Source: Paragyromitra xinjiangensis
Taxonomy: Eukaryota > Ascomycota > Pezizomycetes > Pezizales > Discinaceae
Length of the DNA: 64,000 nucleotides
Assembly (NCBI GenBank): GCA_038503065.1
Contig: JBCAMK010000022.1
Span: 124,001-188,000 of the forward strand
Direction of reading: 5' to 3'
Shown here: piece after piece, positions 12,209 to 25,308 of the stretch
Layout: each line of letters opens with the position of its first letter
How positions within the stretch are numbered: position 1 is the first letter of the stretch
The notes under the pieces: generated by a model
What the model was told of the DNA's origin: nothing
The model's input: only the letters and a program-made list of their open reading frames with translations
The model's database searches: none
Program-made: the position numbers and the translations under genes

Positions 12209-12217
12209 TATATAAAA
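12209..12217 (+). promoter_or_regulatory. TATA-like box TATATAAAA
   Basis: A strong TATA consensus about 135 bp before the ATG at 12353. A GTAAGT...TTTCCAG pair (about 12276-12309) between box and ATG could be a leader intron. Confidence 0.3.
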
Positions 12218-12352
12218 TCTGCGGTTCCTGACCCGAGAGTGACTTCCCCTACCAGCTAGAGAAATACCACAACTGTAAGTTCTTAGTCTGCAAATCTCAA
12301 ATTTCCAGGTCATGTTAATATACTCTTGCTTCTTGATCACCCACTCGACACC

Positions 12353-12760
12353 ATGTCTCATATCAATCACGTACGACTCTTTAATATCTTACCGACTAAA
12401 GACTCTTTTCCGCATTTTCCATATCTCATGATCATGCCAATCATCCATAAGGCACCTGGTGGCATTCTGCAAATCCGATCGCAACCAACGACTCCATCGA
12501 TACTTTCTATACCCATCCTATTCAAATTAGCAACTTACTTACATCTACTAAATTCACAAACGACTGCTCTAGAAAACTCACTACACCCGGCAAAATCCCT
12601 GCTGCTTTTAGCGATAAGATATGCCCTAGGCCTCCATCTCTGCTACATACCTGATCGACAATTGCCTCTGTCAGAGTCTCCAGTTCCAACGGGGCATAAA
12701 GGAATCCTTAATGACTTCGAGGAGATATATATAGAAATGCAGATAGGTCACACTAGCTAA
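12353..12760 (+). CDS. hypothetical small protein, weak candidate
   Basis: A 135-codon frame starting MSHINHVRLFNILPTKD with a good context (CGACACCATG). A TATA-like box lies about 135 bp upstream, and a GTAAGT...CAG pair between them could be a leader intron. The protein is rich in Leu, Pro, Ile and His, has no recognised domain and no clear signal peptide. The frame may be chance; the promoter-like context is the only support. Confidence 0.25.
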   Translation: MSHINHVRLFNILPTKDSFPHFPYLMIMPIIHKAPGGILQIRSQPTTPSILSIPILFKLATYLHLLNSQTTALENSLHPAKSLLLLAIRYALGLHLCYIPDRQLPLSESPVPTGHKGILNDFEEIYIEMQIGHTS

Positions 12761-13691
12761 CTATGCCATAGGCATGCTAGGTACACAACTGTGCAGAGCA
12801 AAACCCACCATTCACGAGAACTTTTGGAAGCTGCAGATCTCCAAGAAATCAAATTTCGGGATTGCATTGGGTAGCGGGGTAAATCTCCGAAAATACGTAG
12901 TAATCTCAAACCCTGACTCTCATTGGACAAATGTGGAAGGTGAGTGACTCTTGGTGATTTGTGTGAATTAGTGCTACAATTAATGCATGTATTATTAACT
13001 AACAAGTGATTGTAAATGAAGCACTTTTATGGGTATCCTGATAGATGTGGACGCAAGTGGCGTGGTATATACCGTGATAATGCGGAATCGATAATTAAGG
13101 GCTAGGCTTGCGAAACCGGCACTCCTAAGGGATCAAGGGCCGATCCGATGAATCTATGGAATTGCGTAGCAACGAAAAAGTTATAAGTGATAGGGGTTAA
13201 GGGAAGCTCGATACTTGGTTTCATGTTTGAGAGATTGGCCGAGATCGAGCTCGAGGAAGACAGGAGAAAGTGACTACATCTTATGCGTTCCCGTGCCCGG
13301 ATGTTGTGCTAAGCGGATTAACTCTAGGGTTGTTCTCGCTAGAAGACGCGTACGGATATGAAATATTACAACATCTTAACCTGGATTTCTGGAGTTTAAT
13401 TTTTTCTCCGTGACACTATCAATGTTTCCGAGACGGCCCACATAGTCCAATGGAGTTTCGGCTACTCTCATCGGTCCATGATATTTTCCGATTGTTTAAG
13501 AGCATAGGTGTGGAGAAGAAGGAAAGTCACGTTGCTCGCAGCGTGGAGAGGGAGAGGACTATGACGTACTTCTCGTCGAAATATAAACACATTACTATCT
13601 TTCCGTGATAACTTCACTGACCCAAAGAACCACCCCATTGAACCCAAAAGAAAAACCAAACCAAACTGAGTCATACAGCAACATAATTCAC

Positions 13692-15244
13692 CTAACCTGC
13701 AATCACTTTCCCCTGCCGATCCTCAGCGCTAGCACTATGTATCGATTCCACCTCCACTCGCACATCCGTCGTCCTAGTGATCCCTGCCCCATGAATAATC
13801 GACTCCTCACTTTCATTATCCCTTTTAGAGCCCTTAATAACTACCGACTGAGTGTGAGGCTGGGCGCTGACACTTGGGAATGCACCACCTGGTTTATCAC
13901 TCTTAAGAGAATCAAGAGCGTATCCATTTGACCGGGATCGAGATCGTCCGCCGTAGTTGTACATTCTCCCTTGACTATTGGGACCGTAACGGGTCCCGAA
14001 AGAAGAGCCCAGGAGTTTGGGGAAATGGATGGCAAAGAAAGGTTTCAGTGATGGGATTGAGGCACATACTACTGCTAGACTGCATTCAATTCCGGACCAG
14101 AAGAAGCCGTTTCTGTCTAAAACACTATGTTAACGAAACGGGGAGATGAAACGGTTGTTGGAGGGAGGAATACAGGTTGGGTCTTTGATGCTGGTGTCGT
14201 AGATGTCTAGGACGGCTTTTAATCGTACAATACTCACGGCACAGACACTGGGTAAGGGAGATAAAGCTGTCAGCTCTTGGGGAATTTCTAGGTTCTAGGC
14301 AGATAGGGGACATACAAACCCCCTAAGCTAAATAGGGATATCAACGCAATCTTTTTCCGAGTATTTATTTTCAACTGCCAAACCATCGGTATGGGTAAGA
14401 GTAACACAGCAAAGTCCGAAACGATGTTGAGCGCCGCTGAGCTTATATAGAACGCCTTTGTGTTCATGCATTTTCCACCCGGAATAGCTGCATTCCAAGC
14501 AAAAGCGACAGGTGTACATTGAAACAAATCGGCAAAAAAAATAGACACTGTGAGAGCAATGTTGATTCCAATAAGTACGTTGACTGACACCCGAAAGTTT
14601 CCGCTTACTGATAAACGGTGGTAAAATAAGAGGATAGAGATTTTCGTAAGCGCAAGAACAGGGTGATAGAGAAGTTGATTGGCGAAGTCCATCTGGTAGA
14701 ATCCTGATGTTAATTTATGTGTCCAATAGCATTGAGGTCTTGCAGGTAGGAATAAGTACCTTTTTTCCAAGAGCTCCATAATCTTTGACGATGTCCCAGA
14801 CGTGCATCCCGAAACTATAATATTTTACCACTAAAAGGTCTCAGTAAGGGTAGAAATGGTGAGTCGAAATGGTGTGGTGGCCCTATACCAAGGCAATTCG
14901 TTACTGTTGAACCTAGAAGATTTATCTGTAGACGAATGCAAATATCTACGTTAGACCTCTGGTTTTTAGCACTGTGACGTGAAGTTTACCGTTGCAGCTA
15001 GAATAAACCAATCGTCTGCAGTAGAATTGCATCGTCAGTATTATTTCAACTTGCATTACCATCTAGCCTGAAACCAACCTATTCCAATGTTTCGAAGGAT
15101 GTACAGCCTAGTCCAAAACCTCAGCCCTACAATAATCACCGCCAGAAGCGTAAATCCAATAAAGATCCCTTGCATCATGGGTCCATTATTGTCTGGATTG
15201 ACAGTGTTTGGGGCGGGCCAGTAGTCAGGCCTCCCGGTGGCCAT
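13692..15244 (-). CDS. fungal rhodopsin-domain (PTH11-like) seven-helix membrane protein
   Basis: Family members are seven-helix plasma-membrane proteins with conserved soluble tails, often viewed as GPCR-like; ligand unknown. Seven exons on the minus strand: 15079-15244, 14990-15015, 14889-14925, 14760-14830, 14316-14692, 14174-14247 and 13692-14116, giving 391 aa. Motifs in order: MQGIFIGFTLLAVIIVGLRF (helix 1) with FWTRLYILRNIGIDDW restored over intron 1, YYSFGMHVWDIVKDYGAL, LLYHPVLALTKISILLFYHR, FQCTPVAFAWN with GGKC (conserved Cys pair), SDFAVLLLPIPMVWQL, ISLFSLGGFVCAVSIVRLKA, DPTYRNGFFWSGIECSLAVV and CASIPSLKPF. The cytoplasmic tail of about 110 residues is Ser/Gly/Arg-rich. Two exons are tiny (26 and 37 nt), so automated models may miss them. 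The fourth intron fits in phase only with the CCAG acceptor at 14693. Confidence 0.85.
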
Positions 15245-17573
15245 ATTTTACTCCTGAAGCAGACTTCTGCACGGTACTATGTTGATTGTAGTCTGGGTAC
15301 AGATGATTCGGAGCTTGTGGTTGTTGCCGACGATCCTTCTATGCTATCCAACGCATATATTTGGAGTGAGTCGCGAATAGCGAATGATGCCTGATGAAGG
15401 GTCCTAAACAGGTGGAGACCCTCGTGGAATATGCAAGAGATGGAGAAAGGTATATAAGCGTCGAGCAATCAGTGGCCCTTCCCACGATTTTGAGCCCCTT
15501 GCATGCTGCATAGCTCTCTTTATGTATAAGATTGAAACAGTTGGATGCCAACCATTTTTTTCACCAGAAAAATTCTCTCGCTGGTAGCTTCGTTCCATGT
15601 TTAAAAGGTTTAGCCTGTACCTATATAACAAGCAGTGCGGTTTCGGCATCCGGTTTGTACTCCAAAGGAAACCTGAGCCTAGGAAAATGCAACCTCGCTT
15701 TGTAGCCCGATAGTCTTGCGTTTTAGGGGTTTCACGGATACTGCAGCCAAGTCCCCGAGAAGAAACATTCAACGCGGATTTCCGTGATGCCGATAAAACT
15801 CATACCTACACGTGCTTACATTAATTGATATGTACGTACAATAGCCGAGTCATGACTAATAAGTGGGGTGTGTAAATACTTATTCCGCCTCATGGAGAGC
15901 CTGATAGGATCTCCATTCCTCTGGGATCCCGAGTTTTCTAACTATCAAAAGGATAGACGAGAATTGATACGTTATTTTCCGGAAGTAGTCTAAGAACAAC
16001 TTATATGCCATTGAGTTTAGCAAAATCTGACTGTGTGATCAATTAGGATTTCCGCCACGCCAGCTCCGGAGAATATAGACCTGGATTGCGGTCAATGCGC
16101 AAGTGACGGACCTGAAGTGCTAGAGATGCTCTAGAAGCTCTTTCAGAAACCTTTCGCAATCGAATTTTCAGTGATATGGAGTAGAGACATCGACGTCTCA
16201 TGTCTGGGTAGAGCCGAATGTTCTGCCGAAAAGCACTATTTTTTTTTTGCGACATTGTGGAGACTACATGCCTGCTTGACATATCCACTCCTTCCCTCAT
16301 AAGAATTGACGGGACCTGCAGAAATACACATGCTTATTCTGCATACTTACCCCAGTGCCATATGCATGTCTCCACTATGCTCTATACTATCAAGGGTCTT
16401 CCTAGCTAGGCGGGGGGGATTTTAAGTGAAGTATGCATAATGGAATTTGCCTATGCCCTTGTAAGTCCCAAATAACGCAAGATCGTAGTTTAAAGGGAAG
16501 TGTCACAAGCATGCTTAAAAGCGCCCCTGTTTGCCGAGTGATTCTCTCCGGGACCAAGTCCGTAGCTACTCCAACTACAGGCGCATACTCTATCTACCAC
16601 CTGCTAAACGATCACGTTTGGTGATAGGTACTAATTCCACGATCGAAGGCTGTCCTCAGAACACAGGAACTTTCAAGGTACAATTGCCTACCAGCAGTAA
16701 TCGTAAAATGTCCCTTATTCTGTACACTATGCGCGCACCTGAAATCTTCAAGCGAACAAAATATAGCGGTGGTGTTGTCAATTAATTGGTGCACACCCCG
16801 CTGGCGAGCGTCAGAAACCGTAGATTGGTGGCTGAGTGGCAGTAGTTACTATTTTTCGCCGCGTGTGCACGTGCTTTCTCGAATATCACGAAAAGCCTCG
16901 ATGACCACCTTATTGCTCGGATTTGAGTGGTTCTCATACAAAGTGGAGATTCTTACCTGGTAATGTAGTCCTTGCCCTAAACTCATCACCTAGGCTTTCT
17001 GCTATGGAGCACGGCATAGCTTCGGATCCCAATTGCGAATAAACGAGACTGTCGCTTAGAAAAAACATCTGATTATAGCTATAGTCGGTTCTGTAAAACA
17101 AGGATCCACTGAAGGAGCCCTGGCTGGAATTCATGGATCGGTCCCTCCGGCCGGAACTCGTCAGGAAATTTGGCAAAACCCTACCTTGGCGTTTCCCGCC
17201 TCTTTCTTGGCCCCTCTAGCATACTCTATACTATTCCGTTCTAGATCAACAATCAATAGTACATACACGCAGATTACTTAGAATACTCTATTTGGCCCAT
17301 TTATCCAACCCTTTCCTAGGCCCCAAAGGACTGATTAAACGTGCGCCCGGTTATCCGGAAATCCCCATTTAGAATAGAATGAGAATGCAACGTCTCAAGG
17401 GACTTCTTAGTTGTCGGCTCCATATCCTTGACATCCCGAAAGTTGGCAATGTATTTCCATAAATTCTATGCCTTCCTCCCCGAGAAGCAAAAACGTGGTT
17501 CGCTCGCTCATCCCACGTTCCACTCATTCATTCCACGTGCTCAATCAATCGCCGGGAAACTAGACACGTTACA
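15245..17573. other. intergenic, no gene recognised
   Basis: Promoter side of the rhodopsin-domain gene (minus) and of the FAD oxidase (plus). Only short overlapping frames on both strands; none shows a domain, splice-consistent extension or signal peptide that I can support. Confidence 0.4.
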
Positions 17574-19709
17574 ATGTCTACCCAACGTCATGGTTTCTGG
17601 AAGTTGGCGACAGTCGCTATTTCACTTAGTCACTCTTTTGGCGTCTCTGCACTTGCCTTCCCACAGCCCGATGGGACTGAAGTAGTACCGACAGCTACTA
17701 CAGCTCCCGAGCCTTTCCCATACGAGACTGTGATCTTGACCGAGGACGATGTTCAAGAACATCCCGAAATAGTCTTTGATGATGAGGTTTATGCCGACCC
17801 AGACACCATCAATACTATATCAGAGCGCGGATCATCAAAGCAGTGCAAGGTCATCCCTTCGGACAGAAATTGGCCATCAGATTTAGCTTGGGGTGTTGTG
17901 AATCTGTTCACTTTGGGAGGGCTTATTCGAACTGTTCCTTTGGCTGCTCCGTGCTACAATGGGCCTCACTATAATGCCGCGGAATGTGCTTCGATTGCAG
18001 CTAACTGGACTGATTCCGACTTGCAGTATGTATTTTTTTGCCCCTTTGGCATTTCATTGTTTTCAAGGTTCTAATATCTAGATCGTAAAATAGTGACCAG
18101 GACCCAACATCAATCATGTCTCCCTTCTTCCAGGGTCTTACCTGTATTCCAACTACAGACCCTACAGGAAAATGTACGCTCGGAGGATATCCTAATTACG
18201 TAGTAAAAGCGACTAGCGTATTGGACGTTCAGATTGCAGTCAATTTTGCTAGGAACTCTAATATCAGACTTGTAGTCAAAAATACCGGTACTTGTCTCCA
18301 GGATATAGAACATCGTAACAAACACTAACTCTTCCTCCAGGCCATGATTTCAGCGGCAAGAGCTCCGGCGCTAATTCCTTGAGCGTCTGGACTCACAATT
18401 TCAAAGACATCACTTATATCCCCAAATACAAAGGGAATGGCTATTCCGGTCCAGCTTTCAAAGTTGGTTCAGGAGTTCAGGGTCGTGAGATCTACCAAGC
18501 GGCCTATAAACATGGTATGATGGTTGTTGGAGGTGAGGGGTTGACTGTTGGTTACTCCGGGGGATATCTCCAAGGAGGTGGACATTCTCCTCTCAGCAGT
18601 ATTCTTGGGATGGGTGCCGATCATGTTTTGGAGTATCAAGTTGTTACTGGAGACGGAAGGTTTGTCACAGCTAGCTCCTCGCAAAACTCGGATCTTTTCT
18701 GGGCTCTCCGTGGTGGTGGAGGAAGTAAGTACTCTAGAATACCCCGCAGCTCTATTGAAATGCTAACTTAATGATCCTTTAGGTACTTATGGTGTTGTAA
18801 CTTCTGTCGTCGTGAAGGCTTACCCAGATGTTCCTGTCACCACTGTTACCTTCGACTTTGCATGCACTGATAAAGAAGCTTGCTGGTCCGCTATCAAGGT
18901 TTACTTCGAGTCGTTTGTAAAAATGGCCGATGCAGGAGTATACTCATACTACCGCGTTCTCGACGGAGCATTCAGCATGGTCCCTCTTTTTGCGCCCAAG
19001 CTCTCAGCAGTCCAAGTGAAAGCTCTCCTCCAGCCACTCTACAACAAACTCGATGAACTAAAAATCACCTACACCCCTATCGTGATGGAACACAAATCCT
19101 TCTACCCAGCCTGGCAGACCAGCTTCCCCAAAGAAGGTGTCGGCATCAACAACATCCAAACCGCATCCCGTCTCTTCCCCCGTCAGAACTGGGCGAACTC
19201 CAACATCTTCAATCAAACCTTCGCAGCCATCAGATCCGTTGTTGAAGCAGAAGGAATGCTCATTGGCTTCAACATGAAGAACCAATTCCCCGGCGGAGGC
19301 GCTTCAGACAACTCTGTAAACCCTGCTTGGAGGCAATCCGTCATGCACGGCATTGTTGGCACTATGTGGGCCGAGAATGCTACGGCCGCTGAGATCCAGG
19401 CGGCTCGTGATGATCTAACTTATGTGCAGATTCAGAAATGGAGAGATGTGACGCCGGGTTCTGGAGCTTACCTGGGAGAGTCGGATATCAGAGAGCCGAA
19501 TTTCCAGCAGGCTTTCTATGGATCTAATTATGCAAGGCTTTATCAGCTTAAACAGAAATATGACCCTAAGGGTGTTTTCTTCGCTCGCACGGTTCGTTTA
19601 AGCTACGTTTACCCTGGTGTTGCTTACGTTTACTAATGAGATTTTTGTTTAGGCTGTTGGAAGTGAGGATTGGACTATTGACGCTAATAACCGTCTTTGC
19701 CCTGTTTAG
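17574..19709 (+). CDS. secreted FAD-linked oxidase, VAO/BBE type (mreA isoamyl-alcohol-oxidase-like)
   Basis: Flavoenzyme that oxidises an alcohol or sugar with oxygen; the substrate is not readable. Five exons: 17574-18025, 18094-18287, 18341-18724, 18783-19591 and 19653-19709, about 631 aa, all phases consistent; branch motifs CTAAT and CTAAC are visible. An N-terminal signal peptide ends near SALAFPQP. The conserved start of the catalytic part includes [29 protein letters not shown] and [15 protein letters not shown]. The FAD (PCMH) domain has [31 protein letters not shown], whose His is the usual covalent FAD site, [14 protein letters not shown] and [20 protein letters not shown]. The C-terminal BBE-type motif is [20 protein letters not shown]. 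The pattern matches fungal isoamyl alcohol oxidase mreA relatives more than glucooligosaccharide oxidases. The last exon encodes only about 18 residues ending NRLCPV. Confidence 0.88.
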
Positions 19710-22636
19710 AGGCATTGCAGTCATTTATTTATCTTTGTGTCATAAGATTTACACAGCACATTTGTAAAATTAGCATTTCCTTCAGTCATATTGTATTCTT
19801 ATCTGGCCTCTTCAGGAATAAGCTACTCTCCAACATAATAAATTTTCTTTGTACCTAAAATATAACGTAAATACAGTAACAATCTACCTAGCTAGCCACC
19901 GTTCATAGGTTGGGTACTTTTCGTTCTTCCTGTTGACAAGAAACCTTAGCATGGATGGCTAAAGAGGAGCCCCAATCAAAGAACGAGGAAAATTTATCAA
20001 CCTTCAAGCTTAAAGCAATAAAATAGTTTTGGGAATGACCGCCACTATACTGAGCACCTACGAAGTGCGCTGGCTTGGTAGATAGTGTCGTTTGTAAACC
20101 CCTAAAAGATGGGTATGAATTTGTGTACTTTGTGCCCTGGAAGGCACGTGCTCACGTGTTTGTGCTTGGCCTGGGTATTATCATTTCCATCCACTGAGTT
20201 CTAGGTATATTCCGTACGCTTACTCGATAAATCCGATATCTGAGCCCCGGGCCGTGTTTCCCCCTGACCCGACAATCAAAGCCCCGCGTAGAACCCTTCT
20301 TAACCAACAGTTATATAATACCCTATGTAGTATCTGCCTATATGTGGGTTTCAGGGCGCAAGTGGATCTATGTTGACTTATCCTACCTAGTGCTAAAAAG
20401 AGCTAATGTAAAGCCAAGAAATATAGCAAGCCACTAGAGATGAAGCCACCCTGATTCAGATTCTAGTTGAATAATGGAGGGGGCCGCTATCCGTTAGATA
20501 TCCTGAGCTTTCGGGGAGATGCGAGAATCCCTTCCTTGACTATTAACCATCACGTAGCGAGTGTCTAAGCCTCCATGGAAGTTGGAGGTTTCCTACTTTC
20601 TCATCTACCCCACTTCCCCACTGTCGGGAACTGCAGGCATGCTAGATCCTAGTTTCTCTAGTTGGCAAATTTGGGCTGAAGTCACTTTTCAGCTACTCTA
20701 CTCTAGGGCGGATTCTCTTGGGGGCATAGTTCCTGAGACCGAAGTTACGGTAGCCATCGCAATTGCCTAGCTACTTTTCGTGCTGTGCAACGGTACTAGT
20801 TACCAAAAGGTAGTACTAAATTTCTTGTAGATTAGTCAAGTTGATGATTTGCCGCCAAGACATGTGCAAACAATCATTTCATGATGTGGCGCTAGGATGC
20901 AGTCACCGTGCTTTAGTGGGGCAGGTTTTAACCAAGCGTAGCTTAATTTGAGTGGCGCCATTACTACTAAAGATCTCACTCAGGGAAATCCGATTGCGTT
21001 TTCTAGAATAAGAAGGCGGTCTATCATTACAGCTCGCCACTCGACCCAGAAGGTGCTATTACCTGCCGAGACCCGCATTAGTCCAGGCTACAGTCACTCC
21101 TAGCCACTCGATGGAATTGGGCATTTGACAAGTTAGGAAACAGCGGAGCCCGGCTCAGCCAACAACAAATCTCATTTGTACAATATTTCAGGCCGTCATG
21201 TAGTTAGAATTTCGAGAGAATCGTAAAAGCCTCCTAAGCGACGACTTCTGTCCGTTAAATACCCAGTTTCGTCGAGTGGCCGGGAGTGACTGTACAGCCT
21301 ATTTTCCAACATACGGATTCCAGAAGCCGGTTTCCAACCTACAGTTATCTTGGGGCTCTGGGTCTACTACCAACCTAGTGGATGCCAAGCACGCTCGCCT
21401 TTTCACATGCGAGGAAAAGAGCATGAAGAGAAAAGGGTCAAGGGGGGAAACATACATACAGAAAGCTCAATGAACCCTTTTTCTGACTGAAGTTTTACCG
21501 GATTCAGCAAGATTTGGTAGCAGCTTTGACGCGCTAGCAAAGTGAGGAGCAATATGGCAAACTAGATGACATAAATATGGTACAAATACGCTATTCGAGC
21601 CACCTCGTGTACGGGAATGTAATCCATAAGCCTCCCTGGCGTTTGTCGGTGACCGCTAAGTATCGGGAGGTTTACACCCCGTGGGCTAAAAGGGGTAAAA
21701 TATCCGGAAGTGAAGTTAATTTTTAATGAACCCTTGAGCGAAATTGGTGGCGTCCAACTCATTGCTCAGAAGAGCGGCACACATTTATCCGAGCTCACTC
21801 GTTAATAGTGATTCCCATTAGAAACCGAGATTCCCCTGAAACCGGAAGAAAGAATTCTGGGAGGTTTCTGAGAAAGATGAAGTATTGAACGAAAGTGTGA
21901 TAATGGTAATGCGTAGGTGGTTAGCAGAATGACCATATCAAATTTCTGCTACCACATTCCCTTGCTTCGAGTCTCTTTCGTCTGCGTAAAGTATAAGCCG
22001 AGAAGGCAAAGCTCCCTACTCAGGTAGGACCCCTGCAGTGATATGCGTCCACTCGATGCTGGAATAACAATTGAGTGATTCTGCATGATTGTATATCAGC
22101 TTCCCTGCGAGTCTACCCTGAATGTTAACAGCGAATGTTAGATTAAAAACTGAATACAATGGGTATATATGTGTACCTAGTGAGAACTAATCCCCAGGGA
22201 TGGGCTAGTAAAGCGAAGGATATGGCTTTTTGTGGCAATTGGGCTCAGGGGAGGGCTGGATGGGGATTATAAGGGAGCGGTTTAGTGGGGTAAGTTGGGG
22301 TGAGGCTTCCTGTAGAGAGATTGAGGAACTTTGGCGACTTATGATTGTTAAGGGCTTGATATCTGTATGACACAGCTGAATGGACTGCCGCTGCCTAAAA
22401 TCCTTCGCCATTCTACTAATGACTGCGGTCCATATTTATTGGTCCAGTAATTTGATACTCATGTGGCGATTTGTTTTTGTGTTGGTGATTGATCAGATAT
22501 TCCCACCACTATGACCTGCCTGAAAGCGATTGTCCGGCTGCCTGGGGGGTTGGAATCCATCAGCAAAAACAGGATTTAGCGGAATGCGAAGCAAGAGATA
22601 TAGTATCTGATCTTGTTGACATCTTGAGAACCAGAA
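19710..22636. other. intergenic, no gene recognised
   Basis: The 3' flank of the oxidase has AT-rich poly(A)-like sequence near 19840. The remainder is mixed-composition sequence with short frames only. No repeat with clear ends was found by eye. Confidence 0.4.
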
Positions 22637-23407
22637 CTAACAAAAACACCTATCCCATGCCCAGCCTATTTGTTCGGAATTGTTATTTAACACGTGCAAT
22701 CCGCCCAAATATTGGCACCAAGCATCAAGGACTGGGCACGAGATATCCCGAAAGTAATCAACTAGAGGACGTAAGTATGCGGACCAGGGGTGAGCTAGGA
22801 ATTGGTCTAGATCCCGCGAGGTGCAAATCCAGAAAATCCCCAGCCCCACCATGGCGATACTAAAGCTAATAATCCAAAATCCTAGCCGTGAGTAGAGCTT
22901 TCTTGGTTTCTTTAAATCAAAATACCCATCTAACTCACCCGGAGGATTAATTTTAATGATTTCTATCGTTTAAAGTTGGAAGGATGAGGTAAAGTAGTAG
23001 TACGTACTTGAGAGCGCCTCCTCCCAAACATCTCGTAGACTTAGCATCTTGATAGCTAACGTAAAGTCCTTCGGTAACTCGTTTTCCTGCCCACTGAGCG
23101 CCTGAGACATATCAACATGATTCTCACTCGTCAGGATAACCTCCTTTCTGAAGTTCATAATTCCATAATCGAACTTGGGGGCCAATTTCCGGGCCGCAAA
23201 ATGCCGCCTTGGTACGATGGGGACGTCGACATTAGATTCAGATACCGAGCCCGCAGAATAGGGAATACGGCCTGTCTGATTGGAATTTTCTGCGACCCCG
23301 TTCATCTGGTAATCGTTCAGATGTCCTTGATCCTCAACTTGAGCAGTGTCATTGGTAATGGCAAGGGTGGAAAGAGCGTGCATAACCTCATTCGAGCTTT
23401 CTGACAT
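22637..23407 (-). CDS. hypothetical single-span membrane protein
   Basis: Two exons, 23008-23407 and 22637-22929, joined by a GTACGT...GTTAG intron (22930-23007) that keeps frame; 230 aa. The N-terminal 140 residues are polar and Ser/Asn/Glu-rich, starting MSESSNEVMHALSTL, with no signal peptide. After the junction (EEALSNGYFDLKKPRKLY) comes one strong membrane helix, LGFWIISFSIAMVGLGIFWI, followed by an aromatic-rich tail with five Cys and the sequence SCPVLDAWCQYLGGLH. A basic cluster before the helix and an acidic one after suggest the N-terminus is cytosolic. No family recognised. A 516-bp spacer with no gene separates it from the divergent aldo-keto reductase, which may share a promoter. 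Confidence 0.6.
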
Positions 23408-23923
23408 TCTCCCTGTATAATTGCATAATAGTCAGAATAGCTTCTAGTTGGAAATGGTTCACTAAAGAATACACGTTGACAGGAACTTACTTGTAGGGGC
23501 CTGAAGATTACTTCACAGGAGTAGCCAAAACATTCACAAACAATCTCTCCAGCTAAGAGATGCAAGGGGTGTGACATTGGAATATTTATGAAAAATAAAT
23601 TGATTAGAGCCCCCTGAGAGCTCAAGGCCTTCGGAAATTCATAAAGTGCGACTAGGCTTCAAACGAATCATCTTGCTATTGTTGGTACTATTCAGGAACC
23701 GACTTACTTCTCCTGGCTGCCCGCAAATATTGATCTTACTAGTAGTTTTTAAAAACTCAATTACATGCAGGCTCCCTTTGGTACTCTCCTGCTGGAGCCT
23801 TCTTCATTCTGGGGGCTATTCACGTGATCCTTGCTGTCTTGGCGCTGGAATGACCTCATTTTTCTCATAAATATCCATGCACGGCACCCCAACAAAGGGT
23901 CGTCAGAATTCAGCTCCCTGGGG

Positions 23924-25308
23924 ATGGTATCCAGATCACTCTCAATCGCCTCGACGGTGCGCCTTGCATCAGGATATGAGATGCCCCGCCTTGGAATTGG
24001 TGTATGTCTGTCACTTTACTCTACTAGTGTTGGGTTTACAGCACTAATTGGCGTGGCCCATATAGGTTTATCAAACGTATGCGAGCCTCCATCTAGGAGT
24101 ATCATAGAGAGGCAGCGAGAAGGTTAATATAGCGGGGCTTTCTACCAAACCAATTGTGAAGTTGCTGAGGCCAAACCCGGCAACTTTGGTAGAGAGCATC
24201 GTCGTCCTCCGCCTCGCTGCCCTTCTATTTCTTCCGAGAAACCTGGGGATTTCTTTTCAGAGGGAAGTGTTAACAAAATCCGAAATCTAGACCAGCTGAA
24301 AAATGTGAATCTCTGATCCTCCACGCTCTCAATTGTGGTTATCGCCATGTGAATTCGACCAACCCTTGCTCTAGCACTTGGTAAATATGTTCTCTAACAG
24401 GTATTAAAGATCGATTCAGCGACTGCATATCGCAACGAAAGCCCATGTGCAACAGCTATTGCGAAATCTCCATTCCCAAGATCATCGGTTTTTTTCACGA
24501 CCAAACTTCCCCCCAAATTACGCGGGTGCTTCCCTCCTTCTACCTTATTCCTCAAAACGATTCAGCTAATTAGACTCTTTACGGGAAAGATATGACGCGA
24601 CTAAAGCCTCTTTTAACTCCGTTATTGCTTCTAATCCTGAGCTCGAAGGCTACATAGACCTATACCTCATTCACGCTCCGTTCGGTGGTCGTGAAGCGAG
24701 ACTGGGCGCCTGGAGAGCGATGGCCGAAGCCCAAAAAGAAGGCAAGATCAGATCCCTAGGTGTCTCGAATTATTCTATCGCGCATTTGGATGAGCTCTGG
24801 AAATATATCCATGAAGAAGGCGGAGACGGGGTATTGAGTGTGGGCCAGTGGGAAGTAACGCCGTGGCTTTCAAGACGGGAGTGGAGAGATTGGTGTAAAG
24901 ACCATGGAGTAGTTGTAGAGGTATTATCAAATGTCCCCGTGAATTTCATATCTGCAAAAGAGACACTTAATCAAAGGGTCGAGTGGGATGATAGGCTTAC
25001 TCTCCGTTGGTGCGAGCTACACGCTTTGAGGAGCCTATTTTGAAAGAACTAGCTGCCAAGTACGGGAAGACTCCTGCCCAAATCCTTATCAGATGGAGCT
25101 TACAGATGGTATATCTTCTCATTCTTCTACTCAAATAGAATATTAAATAAGTTAGGGTTTGGTACCGCTTCCAAAATCAGTGCGGCCAGAGCGTATCGAA
25201 AAAAATGCAGACGTGTATGGGTTTGAAATTGATACAAAGGACATGGAAGCTCTGGAAACGGACCAGTATAGTCCCTGCACGTGGGATCCAACCAAGGAGC
25301 CATTATAA
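23924..25308 (+). CDS. aldo-keto reductase, first intron junction out of phase
   Basis: NADPH-dependent cytosolic carbonyl reductase. Exons read as 23924-24001, 24133-24155, 24296-24348, 24410-24525, 24590-24920, 24995-25108 and 25156-25308. All junctions fit in phase except the first: GGT|GTATGT followed by TATAG|CGGGGC is one base out. Family motifs are SGYEMPRLGIG near the N-terminus, GYRHIDSATAYRNE (catalytic Asp and Tyr), SSVFFTTKLPPK (catalytic Lys), YIDLYLIHAPFGG (catalytic His), EGKIRSLGVSNY, LSVGQWEV, VVVEAYSPLVRATRF, KTPAQILIRWSLQ, and the NADPH-binding LVPLPKSVRPERIEKNADVY. About 285 aa, typical. The tetrad is complete, so it is either a working gene with an unusual first intron or one damaged by a single-base change there. 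Confidence 0.78.

Larger units (their letters stand above)
10548..13691. other. gene-poor stretch, one possible small gene
   Basis: Apart from a small candidate gene at 12353-12760 with a TATA-like box before it, no coding sequence was recognised. Short unrelated frames occur on both strands. tagtcgctt occurs twice (about 11522 and 11587). Confidence 0.4.

Noticed and set aside
22489..22863. 124-codon plus-strand frame
   Set aside because: Begins with TTG, not ATG, and lies opposite the second exon of the minus-strand membrane protein.
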